A program made the position numbers and the translations under genes. Under the pieces are notes generated by a model. The model was not told the origin of the DNA and made no database searches. It was given only the letters and a program-made list of their open reading frames with translations. Positions 12,601 to 25,700 of a stretch of DNA of 64,000 nt are shown one piece after another (within the stretch, counting starts at the first letter, position 1; each line of letters opens with the position of its first letter). Where the stretch lies: assembly GCF_003945595.2 (NCBI RefSeq), contig NW_024104295.1:806001-870000 (forward strand), read 5' to 3'. This DNA comes from Pipra filicauda. Lineage: Eukaryota > Chordata > Aves > Passeriformes > Pipridae.

Positions 12601-15554
12601 CTTTACCAGTTGTAACTAAGGAGTTATGGTCTTATTGATATGGATACTGTGACAACCCATTTTGGTTGTGCAGCTCCGTGCTCTAAAGCCAGCCTAGACC
12701 CTGTGAGTTCAGGCAAGGTTCACCATTACGCTCTGTGGGCGTGTCCTCACTTCCCAAGTGGGTTTTGCAGCCCAGAGGCAGTATCTGAGCTGAACACCTT
12801 CCCTGGATCTGGTGCAACCACAGCATGGGCAGCGCTCAGAGCTGTGCTGGCTGGGCTAAGGGCACAGGGCTGCTGCACTGGGCACCCCTCAACCCAGCAC
12901 TGTTGGGCTCAGCCCTGCCCAAATCAGATTAACAGTGCATCCTTCATTGCACTGTGTTGCATTTCACGTAGATCATCCCTGGGAGAAATGGCAAAACATT
13001 TTGCAAGTCCTGTCACTGACCCTTGGTAAAGGGGCACCATAAAGTACTGTATTTTGAAAGAGCTCTCTATGTAGGGAAAGAAAGGGCAATCATGTGGTGT
13101 GTTCACAGGATCATCATCAGGTCTGGGTTTGATCTGGGCTTGTAAACCTTTCTTTGAACACGCCCTTTTGCCTCTTGGGTGTTTAATTTCCCCTTCTATA
13201 AAACATACTTCTTTGTTGACAGGAATGTTGTGAAGCAATTTGTAAAAAAGTTTTACGTTACTAGGGCCTACATGTAAATGTTTTCTGCTGTGGCCTGTGT
13301 TTAAGTCTGTGGTCTGTTGCCCATAGGGTGAAGAACGATCAGAAATTCCAGAGGTATTTCTGAAACTAAGTTATACCAGCATGACAAAAGCTTAACATTG
13401 CAGTTTGCCTTGTAGCTGTAGGACAACCCAGGACTGGAAGTGGGAGCTACAGCATTGTCTGACATGCCCTTTCAGAACAGTTATATGGTGGTGTTTCCTC
13501 GTTCACACTCATCTTCATGCCTGTTGTCCTAGAGTAGCAGGGCATTTCTTAGTCCTCTGTGTTGCACAAAACAGGGCACAACCTTCATGTTTCAGGTGAA
13601 TCCACTGTAACAGAAGCATAAATGCAAGAGGGACTCCAGGGTACATGGAGACATGAACATCCCTTGTGTTTAACTGTCGTTCCAGCAGCTTTGCTGACAT
13701 ATGTGCTAATAAAAACTGTGCCTGAGTTATATTCTATTTCTTCTTGCTTTAATCTCCATGGGAGTGATTTTTTAGCTGAAGGTAAAACACACCTCAGAGC
13801 TCCAGCAGCTTCCATGAAGTAGGGCCTGTGGGTATTGACAGTGTTCAGAATTTCAACCGGGCAATGTGTGGGAGAAAAATAATGTCAGTGACTTAAACTA
13901 ATGAATTTTGAGTCTCTTTGTCATGCTCAAAAGGGATTTTTAGAAGTGAGCAGTTAGTTCTGTCAAATAGAAAATGCCCTAAAGCATTGCTATATCATGA
14001 TATGGATCAGACAACTCAAGAGGAAAGGCAGTAAGTTTTTTTAAGGGCATGTGATTTAAGAGAGAATAAAGAAAAAAAGTATTTATTATGCCTTTGAAAA
14101 TGTCTTTTTCCCCTACAGTGAGATTGGGCCCAAAACATTTCTCCAAGTTGTATATTTAAACTGTCTATTTTAAGGCATAACATACATATTTACTTTGAAA
14201 ATCCAAGACTCAAGGACAACTATAAATTTATTTTGGATCAATATTTTGTAGGAGCATTGGGGCACAGGCAAAGTCAAGACTATTCTGAAATTATTTAGAC
14301 ATGTATAAGGAAGATTTTTCAACTCTACCATTTATTTTGTGTTTATGGTTTCAGTAGCTCAATATTCAGCATGTTTTTAGTGGTCTGAAATGCAAAACCA
14401 GCATTTTCTGCATTCTGCACTAACTTTTAAACTGGGCAGAAAAGAGAGTCACACACAACCACAAAGCTGATATGCAAAGTGTGTCTTTTTATGCCAAAAC
14501 ATAGAAAGTTCCTTGTGTTCTTCCTAAGAACTTAAAGCTATCATCAAGTAGTTGGATATGTTTTTGAACGTCTTGGAAGAGTGAAATAAATGTAATCATT
14601 AACTTGCTTAAATTTTTTTTACAAATATAGTTAGTTTCTGGATTCAGAAAAGTGTTTAGCTGCATATAATATTTGAATGAGCACTAAAAAGACAATTTTA
14701 CCTAGAAGAACATGGAGAAATAAATGATGTCTCAAATTAAAATAAAAAAGAAAAATTGTTTAATAATTTGTTAAATATTGGCATTAGAAACGAAATTCAT
14801 AGGAAAATTCCTCTCAATTTTTGAAAGAAAACTAGTTGAATTTCAGTCTGAAACCATTTTCCAGCCAAAGGAAAATGGAAGTTTGCAGTAGGATATATAA
14901 AGATTCTGATTGCAATCTTAATGAAAGAAGTAGTATCAGCTCTTGATAATAATAGGAAAATTAAGAGCTACATTTTTTATAAAAGCAGCCTGATATGAAA
15001 TATTGTTTAAGTAATGTTGAGTGGTCTGTTTAGTATTCAGGAAAATTAACATCTTCCTTCCCTAAGTGCAAGCACAATTATCTACCCACTGATTGTACAA
15101 ACATCTGACTGTGTGTGTTCATTGCTCTATACCAATTATGGACAACATAAGGACAAAAATACTAAAGACTAAGGGGAAAGAGGGCTCATCTTAACTTGAA
15201 ATGTCTTCTTTTCATTAAATGCCTTTGTATTCTGGGACTGCAGGTTTCCCCATTGCTTTTGCTCAGTGTTTGTATCTCAGCACCTTAAACTGCCCGTCCT
15301 GTTGCTGGTGACTTTCAAGTGAGAATCACTGAGTTACCATCTAAGTTTTGTGATTTGCTGAGATTTGATGATGACTGCACTGAGGGCCTTGTGTTCCCAA
15401 CCCCCCTATTGGCCATGGGAAAACAACATTACAGTACATCTACGCTGCAATTGCTGTGGTGAATCCAGTTTGTGTAAATAATACTGTGCCTAGTTTTAAT
15501 CCACCTGTGTTAATTACTGGTAGATGCAAAGGCTTGGCAGCACAGAATCTTCTC

Positions 15555-16024
15555 AGGATTGGAGAGAATACAGTGGAAGGCCACAAGAATGATTAATTTG
15601 GTTGGAGCATCTTTGCTCTGACAAAAGGTTGAGAAAACTGGGACTGTTCAGCCTGGAGAACAGAAGGCTCAAGGGGTGCGATGTCATCAATGTACAAAAG
15701 TACCTGAAGGGAGAGGTCAAAGATAACACAACCGGGCTCTTTTCATTCATGTCCATTGAGAAGACCAGAGGCAATAGTCATGAACTGAAACATGTGAGGT
15801 TCCCTCCTAACATCAGGAAAGACTTCTTCACTGTGAGGGGCACCAAGCACTGGCACAAGTTTCACAGAAAGGCTGTGGAGTCTCCCTCCCACAAGACATT
15901 CAAAAGCTGTCTAGACATGGTCTGTGAAAGTGGCTGTAGGTATCCCTGTTTGAGTGGGATGGGGGGTGGATCAGATGACCTCCAGAGGTGCCTTTCAACC
16001 TCAGCCATTCTGTGATTCTGTGAT
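15555..16024 (+). mobile_element. CR1 LINE 3' fragment with complete 3' terminus
   Basis: The plus strand reads through the last part of CR1 ORF2 (RKLGLFSLENRRLKGCDVIN, then FPPNIRKDFFTVRGTKHW) in a largely open 137-codon frame at 15602-16015. It ends with the avian CR1 hallmark ATTCTGTGATTCTGTGAT at 16007-16024. It is 5'-truncated near 15555. It is in the same orientation as the host gene. Confidence 0.93.
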
Positions 16025-17483
16025 CTGCCACCTTTCAACACCAATGCAGAAGCTATACCTGTTCCATCTCTTACAGACAGCAAGAGAGTAAAGGTGTTTT
16101 CTCCTGGCACAATACAGTGTTGTACAGAGACACCTGAGATGTCTCAGAAACAGCAGTGGGCTTTCAGTGATACATGTTCAGGCAGGACACCCATGCCCTG
16201 GGTATGGATTGGATATGTATGCTCAGCTGGGCTTACCAGTTCCTGTTTCCTCTGTATCCAGAGTAGTTCAGCTGAACGCTTACTTCTGATCTACTCCCTA
16301 GCGCTGTACATCCCAGGAAATTTCATAGTTTGGTTGCAGTCCTGTGGCAGGTTTCCTGTTTCCTGTTGTGCAGGTACCTGTTAAGCGTTCCCACATTTGA
16401 GATGCTCATGAGAAGATCTTTCTTTAGGAGCCAGGCCCAGCATGGTTAGAACTAATCAACACCATCAAGTCCAGTCTGATTTCTTCTGTTGATTGGGATG
16501 GCTCTTTCTCAGTGCTTCAGTCCTTGGAGGGCTTTGGACCTTGCGACAGCATGGGGCTGGTCTGTAGCAATGCTCATGAGTCACAGTCATCCAGCACTGG
16601 CCAGTGGAGTACAGGCACCTGGTGGTTATACAGGAGTCAGCATAGCCCTGGCAGGGCCAACACAGGCGTTGTGGAAGGGGTACTTTGTATCCCTTCACTC
16701 AGTCCCTGGTCTGTATTATCCATGTTTCTTTCCATTATTGAGCATCTCAGATCCTCCCATTCCCTGCCAATAGCTATATGACAGTGGTGTTCTTTCTGTC
16801 TTGGTGAATAGGAATGTCCATATTTTGCAATTCAGCACCTCCGATTACTCATGTTTCTCCCTGTGTGCTAAGCATGACTATTAGCAGTGCTGTGAAACTG
16901 AAAGAATCCAAAATTGCTCTTGTTTTTGTGTGAGACCTCAATTTTACTCCTGCTAGCAGTTTCACCTGGGGCTTTATCCTATATAATGTCAGCAAATTGA
17001 ATTGTGAATATAAAATTCCTAGTGCTAAAATGAAAGTCTGGGAGGGGTTGGGGTTTTATTGATAAGTATGAAGTTAAAATGCAAAATTTATGTGTAAGGA
17101 AAACTGGATGCTATAAAAGGATAAATTTCTTCCTCAACTACTTTTTAAAAAAGTACCTTGTGATTTACCAACAACTTTCAGTGCAGAGCAGACTTGGTGT
17201 GTTTGGGATTTTTCATTAGCCTTCTTAAGGTAAACTTCTGATTTATCTAATTGAAAAACAGTAAGAGTCTTCTGAGTACTGAGTTAGCACATTTATCAAG
17301 GCACAACCATACCATTGTTGTATGCTCTATTCCAATAGTCTGTTGAAAAGGAAAATGTCATACGTGCTTTATTTTTTAAGAATTGTGAGTTGATTTTTCT
17401 CTTCTCATAGACACATAGACTTTGAAACCAGATCACTACTGTGCACTTCAGAATATGTAACTTCCTATTACGTTTGCTTGCAG

Positions 17484-17682
17484 GTGTATTATATCTTCAG
17501 TATGGAGATGAAACAAAGCAGTTGCGGATGCCGAATGAAATCACAAGCACAGACACAATTCGTGCCCTTTTTGTAAGTGCCTTCCCCCAGCAGCTGACAA
17601 TGAAAATGCTGGAATCGCCAAGTGTCGCCATTTACATCAAGGATGAGAGCAGAAACATATACTATGAATTGTGTGATGTGAG
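17484..17682 (+). CDS. KIAA1217: KIAA1217 internal exon 2 of 7, conserved family domain
   Basis: Codes for about 66 residues: VLYLQYGDETKQLRMPNEI, then a helix-like IRALFVSAFPQQL, then VAIYIKDESRNIYYELCDVR. This is the best conserved globular piece of the KIAA1217/SRCIN1 family, whose members are annotated as AIP3/Bud6-like. The alternating strand-helix-strand look suggests a small beta-grasp-type fold, which is my inference. The acceptor is CAG at 17481-17483 and the donor GTAAGT at 17683. The exon enters in phase 1 and leaves in phase 2, with the arginine codon split AG|G. The wording matches KIAA1217 rather than its paralogue SRCIN1, as far as I remember both. The Cys in YYELCDVR is, from memory, Asn in human, so it may be a lineage change. 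Confidence 0.96.
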
Positions 17683-18289
17683 GTAAGTAAACACAGAATT
17701 ATAGCTGCTGGTTTTGTTGGTTTGGGGGGGTTTTTGTGTTTTTTGTTTTGTGGTACACTTATAGAATAAAAGGGAGTGGTGTTGATAAGTATCTGACAGA
17801 GAGTGGCCTGACACGTAAAGGTATGTTCAGTGGTGTCTGAGTAATATGGGAGGTTTGGTCTGACAATGCCTTCAGCTGTAGGTGCAGTATCCAAATGCAC
17901 AAACCACTGATAAATGGCATACCTTGTTGAAATATTGATATAATACATAAAGGTTCACATATTTAATATGTTTATTGAATTTTAACTGAGACATAATTAT
18001 TTGAAATACAGAATACAGAGTAAACATTTACAGAAAAACTGGGTTTTTTCTTTGCTGGTAGCACAAAGCCTGATCTCACGAGCCTGAAATAACAAACATG
18101 AATGTCACTTATTTCTTCACAACAGTTCCAGTTGTTCATCATCTAACACAAACTGAGTTCACCACAGCAATTGCAGTGTAGATGCACTGTAATGTTTTTC
18201 TCCCATGGCCAATATAAACAGGAGTAAGAGAAGTGTACTTTCCACTGCTGCCTTTTTTCTTCTGGAGATCCTGTGGCTCAGGTGTTTCT

Positions 18290-20214
18290 CCATATCACAT
18301 TGCAGTTGAAAGAGCAAGTTGGAGCTTTTCTAGCCTTGCCACATCCAATTCTCCCATCCCTGTTCTTAGTCTCTGAATAACACCACACTCCATTTTCTCA
18401 CCTCTGTCTTGCTCTCCTCAGGCTGTTTATCCAGTGTCTTGTCATCAGCCAGCCTCTTAGATTTCAATTTCTTTTAATCTTACTTGCTTTACAGATTCCC
18501 ACACCCCTGTTTGGCCACTGTAATACCTCTATGAAGATCCATCTGATTTTTTGCATCGTCATCAGTCATCATTTATCCAAGTTTCTTATACATCAAACAG
18601 TCTTTCACAAGATCAAATCAACTGAGTGAATCAAGATAGGTGTTACTATATCTCTGTTGCCAAGTGCATTATTGCCAACTATCATCTGGCCCATCAGCTT
18701 GTTCTCTCTCACTTTATCCCTCCATCTTCCCTCAAGTTTCAGACTAGCAGTTTATGACTTCATCTCCTCCCTGCCCCCGAGAATGTGGTGTGGTGGTTGA
18801 TTATCTTAATGCCACTCCACGTTTTTTTCCCTTGCTCCCATTGCAGGCATCACTCTGCCAACCTGAGGCCAGGCTCAGTCTCAACGTCTGCTTCCTCTGC
18901 TCCTATGCCTGTATTGTAGAGTATTTCTAGAGGAAATCCCACAACACAGCTGACTTCCTCCATAACAAAATTCTCTCAGTTCTGCCACCCTTCTCACTTA
19001 GGAAACCTCAGCAATTCCAGCTTACTGGAGTCCAAAGCATGCTCTACCAGCTGCGTTTTCACCACCTTTGAATAATTTCCACAACAGTTTCTCCATTTCT
19101 GTTCCTTACTCTTCACAAGATCTTGCCAGTATCTCCTCTCAGAGAACAGATGAAATGAAGCATCATTTTTCTCTCCTTTGCTTGCTATGTCTTCCTTCAC
19201 TTCTCTTCTTTCTTCCTTATGTTAAATACAAGGGTTTCAGTCAACTCCTTAAGCTCTCCATCTCCCTCAGAGGTTCATGTTCCTCTGTGCCTTTCATTAG
19301 GCAATCATACTCCTTCCCCTTTTCTTCCTTTTTCCTTTTTTTTTTTTAATCGCTGGGGACAAAGCATTATCTTTCTGTTAAAGTCCAATCTTTTTAGTAA
19401 AGTGATTCAGAGTTCTGTGTCCAGTCTAAGTTTTAGATTTTTTTTCTGCAGAATGTCCCTATAGTACAGCCTTTCCTTTCCCATCACGTAGTGTAAAAAC
19501 ACTCTTCTAATTCATGAGTTTTTTAATAGCAACTGCTGTAATCGTCTTTTCTCAGCAGTTGACACAGGTAATAGGTAATCTTGTTCACTCTTACTCATTC
19601 AAATGAAGCAACAAATATCGTTCTCCTAGTTTGACAGGCAGACTGTTTCACATGCATTTTTTTCACTTGTCCTCTGGCTGTATCTTCTCCATCTCATTAA
19701 ATATAAACTACTTGTCTTCATTATGAGGGCTCCTCCAAGCCCACTTCAGTGCTACTTTTCATTTCTCATTCAGTACCAAGTGCCATCTGCTTCCACTTGG
19801 TGAATAATGCCAACTTGAACTCTAGGTATCTTTAATTTTCAAACAAATGCCTTCATGCTCTCTCTCAGGCAGCCCTCTAATGTGCTTGGAAGTTGTCCTC
19901 CGCAGACACCTGCAAAGCCACTGCTTTGGTCTCCCTTCCACTCTCTCTGTTGCTTTGGCTACTCAGAGCATGCCTGTGGTCCCAGGATTTGCTTGTTGCT
20001 CCTCTGACTGAAGAGACTATGGTCTTCTAATTTCTTTTTGTTCTCTTATCTTTCTGCAGCTACCCAGTTGTCTTTTGTGACCTCTATTCACTTTGTAAGC
20101 TGATGAAGAAGTTGTATTCCTGGGGTGTTTATACAGCACACAGATGAGTGAGGCCTTTGAACATGCCAAGGGCATCTGGGAGATACAGTAATGCAAATTA
20201 TAGTAATAATAAAA
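18290..20214 (+). repeat. Pyrimidine-rich block ending in a possible ancient L2-like retroposon 3' end
   Basis: Nearly 2 kb of C/T-rich plus strand with many TCTC/CTTC clusters. The last 200 bases read TTTGTAAGCTGATGAAGAAG, then GTTTATACAGCACACAGATG, then GCATCTGGGAGATACAGTAA and an ATAGTAATAATAAAAG tail. That order (TTGTAAGCT..., TACAGCRC..., TAATAA tail) resembles old reptile/bird L2-type LINE 3' ends as I remember them. The upstream CCACTT/CCATCTGCTTCCACTT stretches fit the same kind of element. Highly diverged; family, start and integrity are uncertain. Confidence 0.4.
19336..19347. repeat. Poly-T tract
   Basis: Twelve consecutive T inside the pyrimidine-rich block of intron B. Confidence 0.9.
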
Positions 20215-21881
20215 GTACTGTAATATATACCTGTTATCAGTAATGTTTATCTTAGAATAGCAAAATGGTGAGGTGAAATACAATTCACATCAGAGATCAA
20301 ATGCCTAGTATTCTGGTGCTTTGCCTTGCAGCAATGTTTTGCTTTAAAGTGTCATGTTACTACAAGAAATATTTACGGAAAAGGCTTTTAAAAGAAACTC
20401 CAGTTAGTTGAGGTACCATCTCATAGCCACCCGACAGAAAAGACAGCAGATAAAATGTATTTAAATGAATAATATACCATTTCTTGAACCAAAGATGAGA
20501 GAACTTGCTTTGTATCAAAAAGAACATAGTTCCAAGTCGAGGCAGAAAATAGTAACTGAGACTCCCAGTGTAGGTCTTAAAGCAAAAGGGTCACATTTGC
20601 AAGATGGAAAACAGTTTATGTTACCATAAATAATTGAAGAACTTGAACTTGCTGCAAGGTAGCTATTTTCCTATGCAGTCTACAAGTAAACACTCATAAA
20701 TACTAAACTTCTCATCAGCCCTCCAGTTCTTGAACAGGAGGCACTGATCTATCTCTTAAGCTGTGGGGTTTCCTTAATAACTACTTGACACCTACAACAG
20801 CAGCACAAGTTCTGACTAGCTACTCATTGAAAGCAATCACTGATTGTAATATGACATTGTAAGAAAGAAATTGGACCTGCCCGAGAATCCTTTCCTTCAT
20901 TTTTAAATGATAATCCCAGTGATTAAGATCAGTTCACTAGACTGGTAGCTGCACCTGGAGGAAAGGAATTCAGTCACATGTAAGTAAATTCTCTAGAGTT
21001 CACTACTGGGAAGTGAAAGGAGTCTCAGCTTTGAGAGGATGTAAGTGAGCATAGATCTCAGGCTTTGCTACTGATTAAAATGTGAACCAGAAATCAGCAG
21101 AACTCAGGGCAAGTGTCAAAGCCATAAAATTATTGGAAGGTAGATTTTGAGACAAAATAAAAACCTGCTGTTGTCTAACTCTTTCCTAAATGTAGTAGTT
21201 GAAAAATGAACTAATTAATGACAAAGTACTAATTAAACAAAAGTATTTTCCTAGGGCTTTTCATCTAAACCATTTCTGTGATAGCTTTCATCAAAACTTT
21301 CACTAATTTATTTGTTTCTGTAATATCTATTTTTTCCCTTAAAAAAAGTCTCTATTATAGATAAAGTTTAGAGGAAGAATTTATCTGCTACTGAATTTTT
21401 AGCTTTTGTGGATTTTTTTTCAGCTTTGTGAACAAGCTGATAATAAAACTTTCGTCAGGAATAATCACAATTAGAAAGACTGCTTTTCTTTTGATATTCT
21501 TCCTTCTTAGAATAGCAAAAATTCATGTGGGCTGAGTGCACAATAAAACATGTAAATATTAACTAAATCCTTTTTAGTGCCGTGTAATGTTGAAGCTCTA
21601 TTGTCTTCAAAGTGTTTTCACTCTATGGCAGGACCTTGAAAGAAACTTAACACTATCTAATTTTTGTGGGTGTGTAGTTGTAGTGAAAGAATGATACTTC
21701 CCATGGGAAAGAGAATCAAAGTAGGCTTTTGTTTGTTTGTGTGTGTCTAAGTTATGGCATTTACGTTTTTCTTATAGACCGGCTGCAGACCTCCTATGTT
21801 TGTCTTTTACCTGAAACTTTTGGGCAACAAAGTAATAAAACTACTTTCATCTGTTGTCATTGCTGATTCTTTTAATTCCAG

Positions 21882-21975
21882 GAATATTCAAGACCGATCT
21901 TTCCTTAAAGTTTACAACAAAGATCCTGCACACGCATTTAATCACACTTCCAGAGCTGTAAATGGAGATATAAGG
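21882..21975 (+). CDS. KIAA1217: KIAA1217 internal exon 3 of 7
   Basis: A 94-bp exon. It completes the split arginine and then encodes NIQDRSFLKVYNKDPAHAFN followed by an 11-residue tail that ends NGDIR, 31 full codons in all. It finishes the conserved domain begun in the previous exon: the LKVYNKDP strand is typical of the family. The acceptor is AG at 21880-21881 and the donor GTAAGT at 21976. It ends in phase 0, which fits the following exon starting exactly on an ATG (Met-Gln-Arg-Glu). Being short and flanked by a 23.5-kb intron, it would be missed by ORF-based gene finding. Confidence 0.95.
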
Positions 21976-22683
21976 GTAAGTACTACTGCTGCATTTATAC
22001 TCCTTTTTCCTCCATCTTTTATGCTAAATGTTTAGATTATTAAATGTAATATGTACACAACAATTCATAAAATCGAGGGTATGTGTACAACATGTATACA
22101 GAGGAAGAAACTGATAATGCTTGCTGTAATGTTTCTTAACTGCTTTGCTTTTTCCAGTTATTTGCCCTGGGCATTAACTGGATGTTTGATCTTGTTTAGA
22201 TGCATTAAAGCATGTGAAGCAAAATATAACCTTTAATTATGTATTTTGTGACACAGACAGTACTCAGTTTTTATAGCTTCCAATTTTGTGTTTCCAAAGC
22301 TTTTACAGTGAAGTATGGCATGGTGTTAGTACACTCCAATAAGGTTTCAACACAGATTGGTTTACAGAGGCTGAGCAAATGTACCTAGCTTGAAGTCTGT
22401 TGAAATTTTAAATAGGAAATTCTGATAAATACCCATTGTGGTGTAAATGGTTTTGTTTTTTTCTAACATTTTCTACCTGTACTGAACAAGGATGAGTATA
22501 TTTGCATTTTCAAGTTAACATTTTGTATCAGGAAACTGTAGAGAATGCATTTGAAACATTTGGTTCCTCTCTCTCGTTGCCTCTGTCTTTCACTGGACTG
22601 TATTTCCCACCTTGATGCCGAGAAGGAAGGAGATGCTGTGTGGCTCCTCTTCCATCATGTTACCCACAGCTGGTGTTGCAGTA

Positions 22684-22702
22684 GAGGGTGGTGGTGGTGG
22701 TG
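22684..22702. repeat. Short (GGT)n run
   Basis: GAGGGTGGTGGTGGTGGTGA, four or more perfect GGT units, G-rich on the plus strand. Confidence 0.85.
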
Positions 22703-25700
22703 AGATTACACAACCTCAGGAAATGGTACAACCACATGAGCTCAATGGGGCCAGAACGCCACTACTGTCCTACCTGATTTGTGGCTTTTATGTGTGTTCC
22801 AAAACTGATTCAACTGTGCAGAAAACTTCCTGTGATTTGCTTAATTGTACATTTTCTTCTTGGTTTTGTTATCAATTCTGAGCATGCCTGACTGCTCTAT
22901 TACTAATATGTCATGTAAGTAGTTATTCTGTTTAAACAGTTTGAGGCCACATTATTTTAGAAAGATTCCAATAGCTGATTTAGAGGCACTAGTCTCAACC
23001 ACCTTTCATTTATACACTTCAATTATAAAATGCTCCTTGGTATAGGTCAGAAATCTAATTACTTGATTATTCACACTGCTGCACACACAGCATGAGCAAG
23101 CAAATAGATATGCATTAAAGGGATGATGTGATACTTTTTAGTGTCTTCTGTAAGGTCCTGAAATTCTTCAGTTCTAGTTATATTCCTGTGGCAGTAAATG
23201 GATGTATCCACTACGTCTCATTCATATTCGAAAGCATGACATCATTGTGCATTGTGATATTAATTCATGTAACAATTTCACTTTGGCTTTATAAAGTTAT
23301 GTTATACTGTTCTTGTTTCTATGTACAGTGGGTGCTGAAGGTATCTACTGTGGTAAAAGGTATCTATTTGTGCGTTCTAGACTTTTTCAGATACAGTTAG
23401 CTACTGTAGTTAGCTATATATTCAGAAGTAAAGATTACTTCTTTGGCCCTCTTCCAGGCATTTACTGCCAAACAGAGTTGTTTTGAACACAGGTGCTGCT
23501 TCTGTGCAAAAACTGTAATGACTTGAATTGCTTATTTTAAAATACTGTGTTGTACAACAGATATGCACGCTTGACATCTCCTGATTATGGCTGAGTTAGC
23601 TCCTTTTGGCCATAACCAAAAAATACTGGTGACACAGTGATGACCTTTGCAGAAGTTGTGTTTTCTTGGTAGAATATTATATTTGACCCTACAAAAATGC
23701 AAAGATGCCACTTTGAAATTCTGTGCATCCAACAAAACAGCTATTTTCTCATTTGGCTTTTCCTTTGTATTGGCAAATTTCTTGTCTTTCTGGTCTGAGA
23801 GGTGAAGTCACAGCCGGGATGTTCACTGGGGCTTTGTGGAGAAACATGCAAAAAGTCTTCCTTTTGAACTATGTGAACTTCTGCACTTCAAAGTTACGAG
23901 CATGGAAACAAGTGATTTCTTGACCTCCAGAAATAATGAAACCTCTTTGTCTAAGGATGTGTGTCTTTTGGTTGAGTTCTTCCTTATGCAGCAACACTCA
24001 GGTCCTAACTGAGGCTTTTCCTAAAGTAATAACACTCTGCAGTAACACTCTCCAGTGTTAATCCCCTGGAGTCTAAGATGGAGCACACACCACAGCTTTT
24101 CCTCTCTTTGGCAGAAGTACTGTAGGATCTCCTCTCAAATCTCTAATTTGGCAAAATTTGTAGGGACATAGTAGTCTTATGGTTTCTACCCTTTGGTTAA
24201 ATCTGGTTAACATTCACCTGGAGGTTCACAGGTTATTAGTTCAGCAGAAACAACCACCAATAAAGAGATTGATTATCTATCCCTCTTTTCTTAGCAAACC
24301 AGTTTAAGGGGAATGGAACTGTGGGGGGACTAAGTGAGAAACATGTACATTTTATGTCCTGTTAATGCACAGTACACATAAGATTGTAGAAAACTTGTTT
24401 CTCATCCCTTGTTTTGTGTTTGCATATCTTTGCTTTGGGCAAATTGATTTTTTTCAATTTCATATGATAAATGAGTGCTAAATTCACTACAGTAGGAAGG
24501 AGGGAGGGCGTGCTTTGCATTATGTTTAACTGTTTCAAAATACCTACAGAAAAGCAGCTTATTGTCTGACCAGTTGAAAAACAGTATTTAGAATATCATG
24601 AATTAGCCCTCGTAAGTACATTTTTCCATGGTGATACTGAGCGTGGTTGTATCTCCAGCCAAATGTGAATTCAAGCTTTATTTTTTTGAGGTTTGGGAAA
24701 GTTTTGCCTTTACAGATTTTTCTACTGTTTACCTTCTTGTCCCTTTGGAATGTTTATCCCTGGGTTTGATGATGTTCAGGCTTCTATTCATGTGATTTAT
24801 AATCATTTCCATGTAACAGACCCAAAATAATCTCAGAAAATAATGTTAACTGCCAGCTTGAACACCTGTTTTAACTACCAAACAGATGTGAGACCTGTAT
24901 AAGAGTTGGCAGTAACACTTGAAATAGTAAGTATTATCCATATGGACAAGAAGACTTCAGAATGCTCAAGAAGAATGTGGGGTCTGTAAGTCTCAGATCT
25001 TTATCGAACCATGTCCCTTAATTCTAATTTTCCTGGTTGTCTTTGTTTCATGCATTTTTCTGAGTGGGTTGAGTTTGAGAAAAGGGAATTTGCTGAGGGG
25101 CCAAGCAAACTCTAAAGAAAAGTTTCTCTTGAAATCCTTCCGAGTGCCTCACTTGCTTACTAATATTGTGTCATGGCCATTTACATCTTGAAGAGCATGG
25201 TTTATTTGACAGATCTGCCATGTTGAATGCTGCTCAAGCAAGAGGTAGCCACATAGTGCTGTCTCACTCAGTATTTGTGCTTGTCCTCTTCCTTTATTTA
25301 TTTTTCCTTTCCCAAAATGTACACTGAAAGTCCACAACAGATGGGGTTTTTTTTGAAAAATGTATCTTCACATTGCTGCATTTTTTCATTCATTTATTCC
25401 TTCATCTGAGCTTGTATCGTTCATCAGCATTTTCTAGCTCTCTGTGCAACAGTACTACTTCTGACAAAATACTGTCTCATGAACAAATGTTTAAATGGTC
25501 TTTCTACTCCCTCTGGCATTGTTCTGAATTCCAGTGTAAATGCATGTACATGGCCATGCTGGTCTGTGCCCTTGGAATTAGCATTTGTGATTTGCACAGA
25601 TTACAAGGAGAAGTTGTTTTCTCAGACTTACAAAGTGCAGGGCCCAGGTTGCCTCCCCTCCATTCAGAGGTGGTGTATATAGATTGAATGTCAGGAGATG

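Larger units (their letters stand above)
789..17483 (+). other. KIAA1217 intron A (16.7 kb, phase 1)
   Basis: Starts GTAAGA and ends with a pyrimidine-rich acceptor TTGCTTGCAG. Apart from the CR1 fragments listed separately (2620-4335, 8940-9640, 15555-16024) it is AT-rich unique-looking sequence. Segments 789-2619, 4340-8939, 9641-15554 and 16025-17483 show no convincing exon, RNA gene or repeat to me. Short A-rich runs occur near 4570 and 11703, and 8700-8711 has a brief TC run. The GC-richer patches at 5800-6450, 12640-13030 and 16150-16780 have open frames but no recognisable protein. Confidence 0.8.
17683..21881 (+). other. KIAA1217 intron B (4.2 kb, phase 2)
   Basis: Begins GTAAGT and ends TTTAATTCCAG. 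The middle (about 18290-20214) is strongly pyrimidine-rich on the plus strand and is listed separately. The rest, 20215-21881, is AT-rich with nothing I recognise. Confidence 0.85.

Noticed and set aside
12640..13029. 129-codon plus-strand frame in a GC-richer patch
   Set aside because: No splice-site support, no recognisable domain, Cys/Ala/Ser-rich chance translation.
15602..16015. 137-codon plus-strand frame
   Set aside because: It is the remnant ORF2 C-terminus of a truncated CR1 LINE, not a host gene.
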